DNA of 64,000 nucleotides, taken from NCBI GenBank assembly GCA_008638375.1, contig CM018052.1:30822239-30886238 (forward strand). Direction: 5' to 3'. Below the pieces are notes generated by a model that ran no database searches, had not been told where the DNA came from, and saw only the letters and a program-made list of their open reading frames with translations. The stretch is from Nyssa sinensis. Lineage: Eukaryota > Streptophyta > Magnoliopsida > Cornales > Nyssaceae. Each line of letters opens with the position of its first letter. Within the stretch, counting starts at the first letter, position 1. Position numbers and translations under genes: made by a program. Of this stretch, positions 25,474 to 36,960 are shown piece by piece.

Positions 25474-25543
25474 ATTGGTTAGATACAAAGTTTTGCATGG
25501 GTATAGTTATATATACCCGTGCAAAACTTTGCATCTAACCAAT
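25474..25543. repeat. Near-perfect 31-bp inverted repeat, hairpin with 8-nt loop
   Basis: The left arm 25474-25504 (ATTGGTTAGATACAAAGTTT...) pairs with 25513-25543 (...CTTTGCATCTAACCAAT) with two mismatches. A third, looser copy of the right arm ends at 25595. The structure lies 211 bp downstream of the stop at 25262 and is absent at the matching place in unit B (about 51070-51180), so it was gained or lost after the duplication. It could be a tiny foldback transposon or a small-RNA hairpin. Confidence 0.8.
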
Positions 25544-26119
25544 AAGTTACACGTAATTATATATATACTCACACAAAACATTGTATCTAACCAATATGAG
25601 ACGCAAACTTTTGTTATCATGTTTTAAGCAGTAATATTTAGATTAAAATTTCTTATTCACCTTTTAATAATTTTGAACAGTGTTCTTAATCTATTCATAA
25701 AAGTGATCATATTTTCATGTGGATCCAACTCAAATAATGTGTGAGAACTATTTTTATTTTAACTCAAAGTTAACCAAAAATATTATTGATCGTCTATTAA
25801 ATCATGTAATTATTGTAATATATTGATATATTGTTATGTCATTACCAGTTTAGCACATTATTTGAAATATAAATTTGAGATAATTTAATTTTTAAGTATA
25901 GCATTGCTTTTCCGTTTTTATTATTATGAGAAATGCAAATATTCATTTCCTCTATACATTTATAAATGTAATTTATTTTTTTAATATATTTGACAAAAAG
26001 AATTTCTTAATAAGAGGATTTACATATGTAATCGATGTGAATATTTACAAGTAGCTTTGGGATACATTATCATTTTCTCAACCATTTAATATACATATAT
26101 ATATATGTATGTATATAAT

Positions 26120-26390
26120 TGGAACCATAAGCTGTAAACTGTGTAATTAAAGTGCAATCAATCTCATTAACTAAACCTGAACTGAGGGTCTTGATTCAAA
26201 GTACTTCCATTAATTCCCACTTCACATATTGCAGATTTTTGCATTAACAATTAAAAGAATCACATCTTTCATTAACAAAAATAAAAACAAAAAACAAAAA
26301 AAAGCAAAATGCCACGTGTTTCATACCAAATCTGCCAGATGTTAATAATTTCCAAATCTTACTTTAGTGAGATATATACAAGGGGATGCT
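26120..26390 (+). repeat. Recurrent module M, copy 1
   Basis: The module reads CATTAACTAAACCTGAA, TCTTGATTCAAAGTACTTCC, ATTAATTCCC, then TTGCAGATTTTTGCA and AAAGCAAAATG. The same order of strings is found near 31632, 51596, 55311, 58590, 62217 and 63030. It is non-coding in all copies and usually follows a (TA)n tract. Confidence 0.7.
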
Positions 26391-26968
26391 AATATAATAC
26401 CAAAATGTCATATTCAATGCAAAGGTAACCGTTTCACTTCTTTATACATATAAATGTTTGAGAAAAATAATTTAATTTTTATTAAATAAATACTTCTTAG
26501 CTTTTTTAAAAGAATATATAAAATTAATTTTAGAAGTTTGATTAAACAAGTGGACAATGAGTAACCGCCAAAATGGGACATTGGACCAATACGTGATAAA
26601 TTGACAGTTATCTAAGGTGTGAACGCGATGCTTGAAAGCTACAGTAAAGCAGTGTGTGTGAACGCAACAGGTCAAAGTCTCCACCTGAATTTAAACTATA
26701 CAAGGAACATTACCATGAGTCTCTGTCTTTCAAAATTGACGGCAATATATACACGCGCGCGCCCACACATAAACAATCAAACGACACAATAATTCAATTC
26801 AATTACTTAACACGTATAAGTTCAAGTTTAGAGTAATATTATTTTTTTAATAATAATTAATATTAAAAATCATTAATTTAGATCTCCAATAAAAACTCAA
26901 ATATAATGTGTTATTAAATGATGTTTTTAAAAATTATATAATGTGAAATTTAATTTAATAGTACCAAC

Positions 26969-27643
26969 CAATGTTTTAAAACTCAGACCGGACCAGCCAG
27001 TTCAACCGATTGAACCGACGACCGGTTCATAAAATGATCCGGTTTAACCCATAAAACCACTTATAGTTCAAAACCGTTCTAAAAATACAAAACCGTTACA
27101 ACCGGCCAAACCGTCCAAAATTATTAAATTTATTTTGGATTGTATTTAAAATTTTAAACCTTTGAAGTTTGAAACTCCAGTATTATATATTTGTATCATA
27201 TGGTATTTTAATAATTTTATTTTATGCATGATTATTAGTGTTTGTATCTTTTTTTTTTCCATGTAGTTGAAGACTAAATTATTAGATTATGTTTGGATTG
27301 GATGTTAAAATGATTTTTGTTATGGTCCTTGTGATTATGGAAGAATGACAATGAAGTTTCAACTTTCAACATTGTAATAAGGTATGTTTACTATACTTTT
27401 TTCATTTTTTTCTTGAAGTTTTACATATTAAGAAAATTCATATTTTATAAAAAAAATTTATATAATTTTTAGTAATTTTTGTATAATTTTTAAAACTTAA
27501 AATATCAATAATATGTATTATTAAATTTATTAATTACATAATTATGACATCACGGTTTGATTCCGGTTGATCCGACAGTTGAACCGATAACGTGTAACTC
27601 GAACATTTTTTCGGTTCGATTAACGGGCTGAGTCTGAAAAAAT
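26969..27643. mobile_element. Mutator-like MITE, 675 bp, with 10-bp TSD
   Basis: TAGTACCAAC flanks both sides (26959-26968 and 27644-27653). The ends are loosely inverted: TTTTAAAACTCAGACCGG on the left and the complement of TTTTTTCAGACTCAGCCCG on the right. The interior is rich in AACCG and CCGGTT near both ends. A 9-11 bp TSD indicates the Mutator superfamily. No transposase is encoded. The whole 26913-27905 region, flanks included, is missing from unit B. Confidence 0.72.
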
Positions 27644-27714
27644 TAGTACCAACTAATGATACATTACATTAAAATTATAAATTAAGAAGATTCAACATTT
27701 GTGTAGCTAGTGGC

Positions 27715-27890
27715 GGAGCCACAGCTTGGCTAAGGGGCAAAGGGCCCTCAAAACTTTTGATATTTTAATTTCCAACCCCTTTTTTTATTCAGAAACTTTA
27801 AAAAAAAAGTTGTCATCCCAAAATTTTCTATATTCTTTTGCATCCCTCCCCCCCATCTCCATGTTGTAGTCTACAAAGTCTGCCGCTGGA
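27715..27890. repeat. Dispersed repeat fragment (GTGGCGGAGCC type)
   Basis: AGTGGCGGAGCCACAG, GGGGCAAAGGGCCCTCAAAA and C-rich tail strings resemble the pieces at 18295-18480 and 55000-55075. This is a common style of plant repeat; I cannot classify it further. Confidence 0.4.
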
Positions 27891-28704
27891 TGTAGCTACT
27901 GTTTTGTGTTCGAGATTTATGTCAAATTTAGGTGTGTTTTATAACTTTACTCAAATTCAAGTTAGTGTCATACCGGGATAACTATTGTAGAGAGAAATAG
28001 AGGTGCGATCAAAAGTAGGGACGAGACTAGGAAATTATTCTAAGGATGCAAACTTGTTCTTAATGTTTTATTTTAATTTTAAAAATTAAAGAAATATAAA
28101 AACTTAATGTTGATTGATTATAATTTTTACACTTAACTAAATTTATTGATATAGAAATTTATAAATTAGATAAAAATTAAACTAAAAAAGGGATTCTCAA
28201 AAAAAAAAATAATATATATATATATATATATATATAATACAAAAGATTCTAGAGAAAAATGTGTATTCAAGATCCCCTATTTTGTACCCTTAAAAAGTCC
28301 AAATTTTTAACGGGGTAGAAGTGTTATTTATTCAACATATTCATAATTGTCCACAACAATTCTTCATGCATGTTTTGGAAACATTGCACAATAGCCTCAT
28401 GATTCATATTTGAAAATGACTAATAAAAAAGTGTTAAATTGAAATTTAGGTAAGGATTTTTCATCAAAATTTTTAAATTCAATGAGGACAAAAAAATATA
28501 ATTAAAAAATTTAATAAAATTTTAAATAACAAATTTAAGAGAGGACAATTGATTGATGGCCCTCATGGCCTCATCCTTGATCACAAGGAGAGGTTAGGCA
28601 AGGTGCCAATGTGTAACTAAAGTGACCTACAATATTTGAGTATAATTTATGAATTAAAGTTTTCATGAATTGGATAAGGGTGAATTAATTCTTCTTTTTA
28701 CTAT

Positions 28705-29097
28705 GGTCATATTTGGATGGCAAGATAAGAAGGTTGGATATGATAAATATTATCATATCTCATGTTTAGTATCTTCAGTTAGATTGGATATTTATATCCC
28801 GTGAACCATTATATCCCACCCTCTTTAGTTGGATTAAATATTTATATCCCGTAAATCATTATATCTCACCTAAGTTGGATATAACTTATACCAAGGGAGT
28901 GGTGGTATTTGAGTTATCCCATCCCATGAGATTAAAAAATAAAAAAGCCACATTATCAAAAAAAAAAATTGGAGGCTAAGATGTCGAAGAGTCAAGTTAA
29001 AAAATCATAATTTTCTTTTTTTTTTCATTATTTAATTTAATTTTTGATATGTTTCGGATTTTTAATGTATTTTTCATATTAATAAATGGATTATTAT

Positions 29098-29142
<45 letters not shown>

Positions 29143-29539
29143 ACAGTAGCAATATTTTATTCTAAATTATTGTGATTATGATATTTAGATTTTGCAATTG
29201 ATTTGTGAATAAAATTTCAATTTTAGATATCTTGTATATATATATTTGGAAAAAAAAAAAAGATTAAAAATGACTCTTAGAAAAATAATTTTTGAAAGCC
29301 TTGAAAAAAACAATACATAAGAAAATAAAAAACAAAAATAGTTATATCCAAACTTTATATCCGTTAGGCACTCAAACATAGGATTAGAATATAATAACAT
29401 ATTTAGGCTTTTTATCCGAGTCAGTTCCAAACATTGAATTGTAATATTAATATCCCACGAAATTTTATATCCTATTCAATCCAACTAGGAGTATATCTTA
29501 TTCAATCTCATCTTTTTATCCGGTCGTTCAAACAAGGTC
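28705..29539. mobile_element. PIF/Harbinger-like MITE in unit A
   Basis: Termini GGTCATATTTG and CAAACAAGGTC form an 11-bp imperfect inverted repeat. The unit B copy (53235-53963) is flanked by intact TAA on both sides, while here the flanks have decayed to TAT and TAC. The interior includes ATTTATATCCCGTGAACCAT and TTTTATCCG(A/G)GTCAGTTC. Unit A also carries a (CA)n(TA)n expansion at 29099-29142. No transposase. Confidence 0.75.
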
Positions 29540-29777
29540 TACTAGTAATAAGATTAGTAATTTCAACTCTCTTTTCTCATTATTTTATCCACACTATAAA
29601 TCATTATTTATTCCCACCACTATTAATGAATTCCTTCATTTTTTATTCAAATATCAACTTCACAAAATGATACAAACTAATTTATTCAATCTATTTCTCA
29701 AGTTGACAAACAATCATAGTCCCACAAACAAACATAGTTTATTAGATCCATTAGGGAAAACTGCATTTTTTAATAGG

Positions 29778-29908
29778 TCAGAGCCTTCTGATCGATTTAG
29801 TCGACTTGATGTCTACATCAACTCTGCTTACATTCTAATATATCTTTTAAATTTTCAATTTGTAGATTCTTTTGAGGAAATAATGTTCAAATTATGTGCA
29901 GTTTTGTG
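29778..29908 (+). other. 131-bp block identical between units A and B
   Basis: This stretch matches 54201-54331 without a single difference, while bases on either side differ often. It contains an acceptor-like TTTCAATTTGTAG and a short open frame reading SEPSDRFSRLDVYINSAY. That frame is open in both units but its upstream extension is not shared. It may be an old exon remnant, a non-coding RNA piece or chance conservation. Confidence 0.4.
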
Positions 29909-29970
29909 CTAGCATGAGATAAGAGAGAGCCAAAGAAAAATATATGTTTTGGTGAAAAACTGTCTCGATC

Positions 29971-30175
29971 GGATCAACGGTTGGAATTACGTTGATGGAT
30001 TCTTGTAAAACAAATAGTGGTAAGGATCATTGAAGAACTTCCGGTAATAACCATTCCGACAATCAAGTCAGGGAGTAGAATCAATGGTTGAAATTACGTC
30101 GATAGATTCTTATAAAACAAATAGTGGTAAGAAATCGGAGAACCTTCGGTGGTGACCACTCCAACAATCAAGTTA
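29971..30175 (+). repeat. About 106-bp tandem duplication
   Basis: Two copies share TC(A)AC/TGGTTG(G/A)AATTACG and ATAAAACAAATAGTGGTAAG-like strings. The same doubled arrangement is present in unit B at about 54393-54597, so it is older than the segmental duplication. Confidence 0.75.
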
Positions 30176-31631
30176 TTAAAATTTTTTTAAAAAAATTGAA
30201 CTTGAAGTTTAAGCACAGATCTCACGCTTTTTATAAATATATAGTTGCTCTTTTTGATATGATTTTTTGCGAGCAAATCTTAGGATTGTGATTTGATTGT
30301 GATAAGTGTAAAATGGTAGTTTCGTTGTTGGACTCGAAAAAAGTTTAGATATGTAAATATTGCCCAACTAATAAGTTTGTCCAACTTATTCTAGACTTAC
30401 AAGGTTTTGTAATGTCAGTTGTGATGTTCCAAGCGAATAGTTGGAAAATGAATATGTCTTGCCAAGCTGAACCTAAGGTTTGTTACTTGGAATGCTCTGC
30501 TCTAACTTGAATGTCATTTTTATGTGTATCAATATGCAAGAGAGATGTAGTATAAGACTCTTTAGTATATCAATATACAAGTATGCAACCACCACATGAA
30601 CTAGGATAAACACTCGAATGAATTCCCAATTTAAAGGAAGTGAAAGGACAATGAAGAACTCTACACAAAAACATTTTTTAATCAATTTGTATTGCAATTA
30701 TGGTTGTTAGCTAGACTCAATAGCATGGTCAGGAACATGTAACAAAAATTATACGTAACGATTGTTTTTTAATGTACCAAAAAAATATGTACCATAGACA
30801 ATGTTAGATATTTTTCTTCACACGACTTTTTTTTTATAGTAGGTTTAAGTTTGTGTGTGTTCAGTGTGTGTAATAGGCCACAGACATTTGAATTTAAAGT
30901 TTGAAAGTAACTTTCAAACACACAACATATGTTGAAGAAGGATGGTGACTTTAAATTATTATAAAGTAAATTATACCGACACTTCTCGAAATTTATGAAA
31001 TTATAATGATCTCTTTTATTTTATTTAACAAATTACAAATATTATTTTCAATCAATTTTTGTTTTCAAAATGATAAAACTGCCTATTTCACATTTTTTTA
31101 TTCCATTTTTTTTCTTTTTTTTTTTTGTTTTCTTTTCAAATAAATATTGATTAAAATTTTAAATTTATTTTTATATAAAATAAAAAGAATTCTTTAAAAA
31201 AAAGTTAGTGAAATTGGTCAAAAATTAAAAAATTGAAGAAAAAAAATAAAAATAATTGATTGAAAAATGTATTTGTAGTTTGTCAGGCAAAATAAAAAAA
31301 GTCAGTGTAATTTAAAAATCTTAAAAAAGATCAATGTAATTGTCAGATATCTCAGAAAAAGTGAGTGTAATTTACTCATTATACACACACACACACACAT
31401 AGACAAGGGTGGAATTATGTTATCTTAAAATTTTGATTCAATCTAATTTTTATTTATTATTTTTCTCCTTTCTTACCCAAAATTTTAACCCACCTTCTCA
31501 AAATTTTAACACAACTCAATCTTTACCCGTCATATTTTTTCATTTTTCACCCTAAAATTCTCACTAATTTTTTTTCGAAAATTTTCTAGTCGCTCTAATA
31601 ATTCTCTTGGTTGTTTATATATATAATAAAT

Positions 31632-31720
31632 TGGAAGCATAAATTGGGAGGAAAACACATTCAGAGAACCTTAATGAAAAGTCTTGATTCAATGGACTTC
31701 CTATGTTCCCTTATACAAGT
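31632..31720 (+). repeat. Recurrent module M, copy 2 (partial)
   Basis: GGAAGCATAAATTGG followed by CCTTAATGAAAAG, TCTTGATTCAATGGACTTCC and GTTCCC matches the core of module M. Its unit B partner is at 55311-55400. Confidence 0.55.
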
Positions 31721-33120
31721 GGTACTTTAATTTATTTGGTCCAACTCATGACTGCGCTTTTCTTGTTCATATGGGGTATAGAAGTATAATAATTATTGGC
31801 CTTTGAATTTGAAACAAGAAGATAAGCAATGGACGGAGCCGCCAGGGCCCATGTCCCATTGCGACTCCTATTAATACCAACCAACAAAACTCCCACGTGA
31901 TCTATATATATATATATATATATACATATAAAATTAATATAAGTCTTACTTTAGTTCAATGAAACTTTAATATAAAATTAATATAAGTCTTAGTTTAGTT
32001 TAATGAAAATTAATACAAAATATATTTAGACAGTGTTTCAGATATAATTTTTTAAAAATTTTATAACTAATTTTTTAAAATTTATGAAAATATATTTAAA
32101 TATGATAATTTAAATCAAAAAAAAATTAAAAAAACTAATTTCAAAACACGTATCATCCATTTTAAAATTAAAAATCTGTTTTAACAAACATAACCAAAGG
32201 TACTTGCTACCTTGGCCATCCACCTAAGGATTATAGAGTCTAGTTGTAGCTGTTACATGTAAATTGGCCTGTTCTATTTCTAGAATACCCTGAATCACTG
32301 AAAAACAAAAATAAAATTTTTGAAAAATAAAAAACAAAATAGTAATTATATGTATTGTTATTATCAAATGTTAAATAAATGAGAAAAAATTGTAAAATTA
32401 TTATTCCATTAATGGCATTAGATGGACATGTTCAACAAGTAAAAATAATGGGAATCGATGTATGATTTGAATAGTTCGAGTGTGATATCCCGACCCGGGA
32501 TACGACACATATACCGTGGCAAGTTGATTGAATAGTGTAACATGGTCTGTTTAGAGCTCTATATTATTTTATCATATGTACAGTGTCGGGTAGTACCCGA
32601 GCAACTCAGAACCTTACCTCGAAAAACGTGCATGCATGCAACCCATGCATGCATACGTACATACACATGCATAGTTCACGAAATATTAGTGAATGTATAT
32701 GCGACTAAAAATACAGTTATACGTATTTATGTGGTTATAAATACATGTATAAGAATATGTATTTGATGTGTATATTTTATATATATATATATGTAATATA
32801 CATGTATTTATGTATATATGTATATGTGTAATAATAAAAAGGAAAAGAAAACAAGAAAGGGAGGGAAAATATCAGTGTGTGCATCACTGTGTGTGTGTGT
32901 ATTTGGGAAACCACACCAACCGACTTGGTGATGGTGTGTGTGTGTATATGTAATATAATGTATATATATGTATATTTGAGGGTACGTGGATGGCTACAGT
33001 TGAAGGGGCGGTTCTCTGCAGTCAAGAATGACTGCAAGAGACAGAGAGAGAGTGATAAGGTAGAGAGAGAGAAAGAGAAAGAGGGAGAAAGGCGGTGGAA
33101 CCTTTCTCTTTATATATGTG

Positions 33121-35978
33121 TGTCACGCCCCGAATTCCGACCGAACCCGAGGCGCGACTGACGAGACAGAAAGTAAAATGAATAAAAGGACAAAAGTAAT
33201 TAGATTCACTAAACATGCGTCCATCATCATCCTTACATCAAATAACATCGAATACATTGTTCATCAGTCATTCGGGCTTAAGCCCTTACATAACAAAATA
33301 CAAGTTCACGAATCACAAATACATCACAGGCTTCACCCTATCAGGGCATCACCGAGTCTCTAGTGGCTGGAAGATCCTCATCTGAAAATGTTGCCCACGA
33401 ATGGGTCAGCACAACTGCTGGTATGATGAAATGCTAATGCCAGAAATAAAGCTAAGGCGTGGCATGTGCAAAGTGTACATTTATTTCTAAATGACATTCA
33501 AGCATCGCAGTAATATATATATGAATGGTATGCGTGACACACCTATGCACAACTCTATGCCACACCCATGTCTCATTTACGGGTACTCCCCGATGGCGCG
33601 AAGTACCAATGCAATGGCCGATTTTGGGTTTTTCACCACAGGATCTACACCCTCATAATGCAAAGCACCATGTGCTTACCCACGCTATGTTCTCAAGGAA
33701 TTCATCATATGCCAATATGCCAATGCAATCTCAATGAACATGAATCTCAATAATATAACATGCTCGAACAATAAGAAGTAAATCACTGATCAGTTTCATA
33801 TACATGCATATCTCATATGTTCGTACATCATGATTCATGTTCTTCACTTTATTAATTTGCAAGTAACACATAACATGTGAACAACCAATTCCAAATAAAC
33901 AGGTAAACACATTACAGACAAACACATACAGCATTCTAGTCATTCACAAATATTCCTAACTTAACTTCATTTCTAACACTAGCAAAACACCATACCTGAT
34001 GGGTTGGTATCAACCCTAGAAGATCGTGGACTATATGTAACTGAACCGGCGGATGAAAATGTAGGAGATCAGATCGCCTCCTCCTGTCCTGTCAGTGTCC
34101 CTAAAAGTAGAAACTTCAACTCAGTCCATTGTTGTTTGAATTTATGCTATTCATCAAATTTTATGTCTTTAAATTCATAGGTTTCTATTCTGCTAAATTA
34201 AACTCTACCATTGGTTTTAGAACGTTTAAGAAAGTAAATCTAGGTTCTCGTAGAACTCAATTCGGACACCGGGGTTCAAAAGGGCAAAACAGTCATTTTG
34301 CACTTTACGCGTGTCCTTACATTTCGTGACCTCTTTTCACAAATCGGACTCCACGGTTGAGTCCGGAATGTTCGAGATAATAAAATTTCACTATTTGTTT
34401 ACCTAATTCGGAGTTTGTTTGACAGTGTTTCAAGTTAGGGGCATTTGGGTAATTTTAAGGGTTACTACGGGTCTTTTATTTTTCGGGACCCCGTCTCGTA
34501 AAACGGACCTCACCATTGGTCTCGGAATGGTCGAGATAGTCAAAATACACTAATGACTTGTCCCATTTGGACTCCGGGATGTTTTTGAATATTTAATTAA
34601 TTAAATTAATTAAATTAATTAATTAATTAATTAATTAATTAATTAATTTAATGAATAATTTATTAATATTTTATTCATGAGGGTCAGAACATAATTACCC
34701 AAAAGTCTTGGGTCAAATTCTAATTTCTTAAAGGCTAAGGGGTCAAAATATAATTAGTAAAAGTTTTGGGGTTCAAAATATAAATAACCTAAACTTTGGT
34801 TTGAACCAGCGGGTTTTTAAACCAAAACCCTAAACCGGTTTAAAAGTTCACTGAACCGACCGGTTCAGCCCCTTCCCCTTCTAACCCGGTCCAATTCAGG
34901 TTTTTATTTTTTTATTTTTTTATTTTTTTTCATTTTTTTTTCTTTTAAACAGTGAGCCGACATGTGGCAGGGGCGGTCCACACCCGCCCCGACCCGGACC
35001 CGACCCGGACAGACCCACTTCTCCCCCCCCGTTTTTCCGGCGGAGCTCCGGTCACCCTCTCCGGCGCCGGTGACCGAATTTTCAGAAAATCAAGTTTTTA
35101 AACTTGATTTTCTTCGTGTTTTCGAAGCCCCTTTCGATCCCAACTTGTTCTAAAACATTTTTGGAGCTTTTTAATACTGTTTTGAAGCTTCCAATCACAA
35201 CGAAAAATCAGATTTTTCTCCCTATGGCCGTGACCTGCACCTCCCTCTTTCTCCCTCATTTTTTAACCGTTTTCTATCATTTTTGTTGCGTTTTAATCCT
35301 TACATGATGCTCTACAAGGTTCTACAATTTAAATCGATTGAAATGCTCTAAAACAAATCGAAACAGAAGCGACCCACTTACCAATTTTTCGGCCGTTTCT
35401 CTCTCTAGCCGTGCCCTCCTTCTCCCTTTTGCTCCGAGCTCGAACCAAGTCTGAAACTCTCCCTCAGAGCTCTATTTCTCTCCTTCTTTTCTGCTTCTTT
35501 CCTTCTCTTCTTTCCTACCCGAGACTACTCTCTTTTCTCTTTATTTTCTCTCTTTCTATATATCTCTCTCTCTCTCTCTCTCTCTAAAACCAACCTACTC
35601 TCTGCCGATTCTGCACCCCCCCCACTCCCTGAATTCTACTCACACACTCAACCTTACCCCATGCCTTGTTTGAGTGTATCACACTCAAACTTACACACAC
35701 ACACACACCTCACACAACCTGATATATATATATATACATATATAGATATATATATTTCCACATTTTAAATATACACTCACATGTATACACATATACACAA
35801 CATATAATTTAAATTATATATATATATATACACATATATATATATATATACACCTACACACATTATCATTACAATAATAATAATAATTATAATAATAATA
35901 ATAATGATAATAATAATAATTAATATTTGCAAGAATAACTAATAAAATAATAAAAAAAAAAATTTTCATGCTATAACA
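33121..35978 (-). repeat. 3' LTR of the nested chromovirus (2858 bp)
   Basis: Nearly identical to 40567-43406. The main difference is an expanded (AATT)n tract at about 34594-34650, which the other LTR has as a single short AATTAAT. The U3 end, at the right, carries (TA)n, (CA)n and (AAT)n microsatellites. Its many short ORFs recur in the other LTR and are not genes. Confidence 0.93.
34594..34650. repeat. (AATT)n microsatellite in the LTR
   Basis: A run of AATT units with a few interruptions, present only in the left LTR. It expanded after insertion, because both LTRs are identical when an element integrates. Confidence 0.85.
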
Positions 35979-35993
35979 TCCTTCCCTCCTTAC
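35979..35993 (-). other. Polypurine tract of the nested chromovirus
   Basis: The minus strand reads GTAAGGAGGGAAGGA immediately before the TGTTATA start of the 3' LTR. This is the expected position of the plus-strand priming site for reverse transcription. Confidence 0.8.
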
Positions 35994-36042
35994 AAAAATT
36001 TCGTCCCGAAATTTAAAATAACATAAAACAAAAGAAAATACA

Positions 36043-36960
36043 TCACTGATCAAACAACTCAGGGTACCTAACTCGAACCTCGGCCTCACGCTCCCACGTA
36101 GCCTCCTCAACCCCATGGTGGCTCCAACGAACCTTGACCAAAGGGATGGTCCTGCCTCGCAAAACCTGGTCCCTCGAGTCCAATATCTCTACGGGTCTCT
36201 GGTCATAGGAAGCGTCTCCCTCTAACTGAAGATCTACCCAGTCAAGTACATGTGAGGGGTCAGGATGGTACTTCCTCAGCATAGATACATGGAAGACGTC
36301 GTGGACCCCTGATAGCTGCGGTGGTAAGGCCAGCTTATAAGCCATCTCACCAACTCTCCCAAGAATCTCAAAGGGGCCTAAAATTCGTGGTGACAGCTTC
36401 TTACTACGCCTAAATTTCCTCAAACCTCGTCGGGGGATATCTTGAGGAACACATGGTCCCCCACCTCAAATGACAAGGGTCGTCGCCTCCTATCTGCATA
36501 ACTCCTCTGGCGACTCTGGCTGGCAACAAGCGCTGCCTGATCACTTGTATCTTGTCTGTGGTCTCTCGGACTATATCGGATCCTAAAAGCAATTGTCTCC
36601 TTTACTCCTGTCCAATACACCGGTGAACTGCTAGCTACGGTGGCAGGAAAACTCTACCCAAGCAAGGTGGTCCTCTCAGCTACCCCTGAAGTCCATAACG
36701 TAGTCTCTAAGCATGTCCTCTAGGATCTGAATGACACGCCCTGACTGACCATCAGTCTGAGGATGAAAGGTAGTACTAACTTAGCTGAGTCCTTAAGGCT
36801 GTCTAGAAGCGCTACCAAAACCGTGCAATGAAACGTGGGTCCCTATCTAAGACAATGGATAAGGAAATTCCATGCAGTTGTACTAAAAGATCGATGCAAA
36901 ATGTATTGCACATGTGGACGTGCAGCCTTACCTATGGATCACTCACCTCTCCCTCAGCCA
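36043..36960 (-). pseudogene. Integrase (C-terminal part) with chromodomain, pol remnant
   Basis: Reading the minus strand, fragments of integrase core appear first (GISLSIVLDRDPRFIARF, then FHPQTDGQSGRVIQILEDM) with several stops and frame shifts. Next come SYADRRRRPLSFEVGDHVF and, after a further shift, a 126-codon frame (36423-36043) with GPFEILGRVGEMAYKLALP, HDVFHVSMLRKYHPDPSHV and a chromodomain-like tail RPVEILDSRDQ ... VKVRWSHH ... EATWERE. This order is that of chromovirus integrases (Tekay/Del type). Nothing upstream resembles RNase H or RT, so pol is truncated as well as broken. The intact C-terminal frame is striking next to the ruined core. Confidence 0.9.

Noticed and set aside
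29667..29912. 81-codon frame over the 131-bp identical block
   Set aside because: The frame is not open upstream in unit B and has no known domain. Only the short identical part is reported, as a finding.
31837..31910. Short frame starting MDGAARAHVP
   Set aside because: Only 23 codons, and the unit B copy has a stop after 11; it has no family core.
33118..34329. Series of short frames repeated at 40507-41775
   Set aside because: These are the two LTRs of one element; the frames repeat because the LTRs are near-identical.
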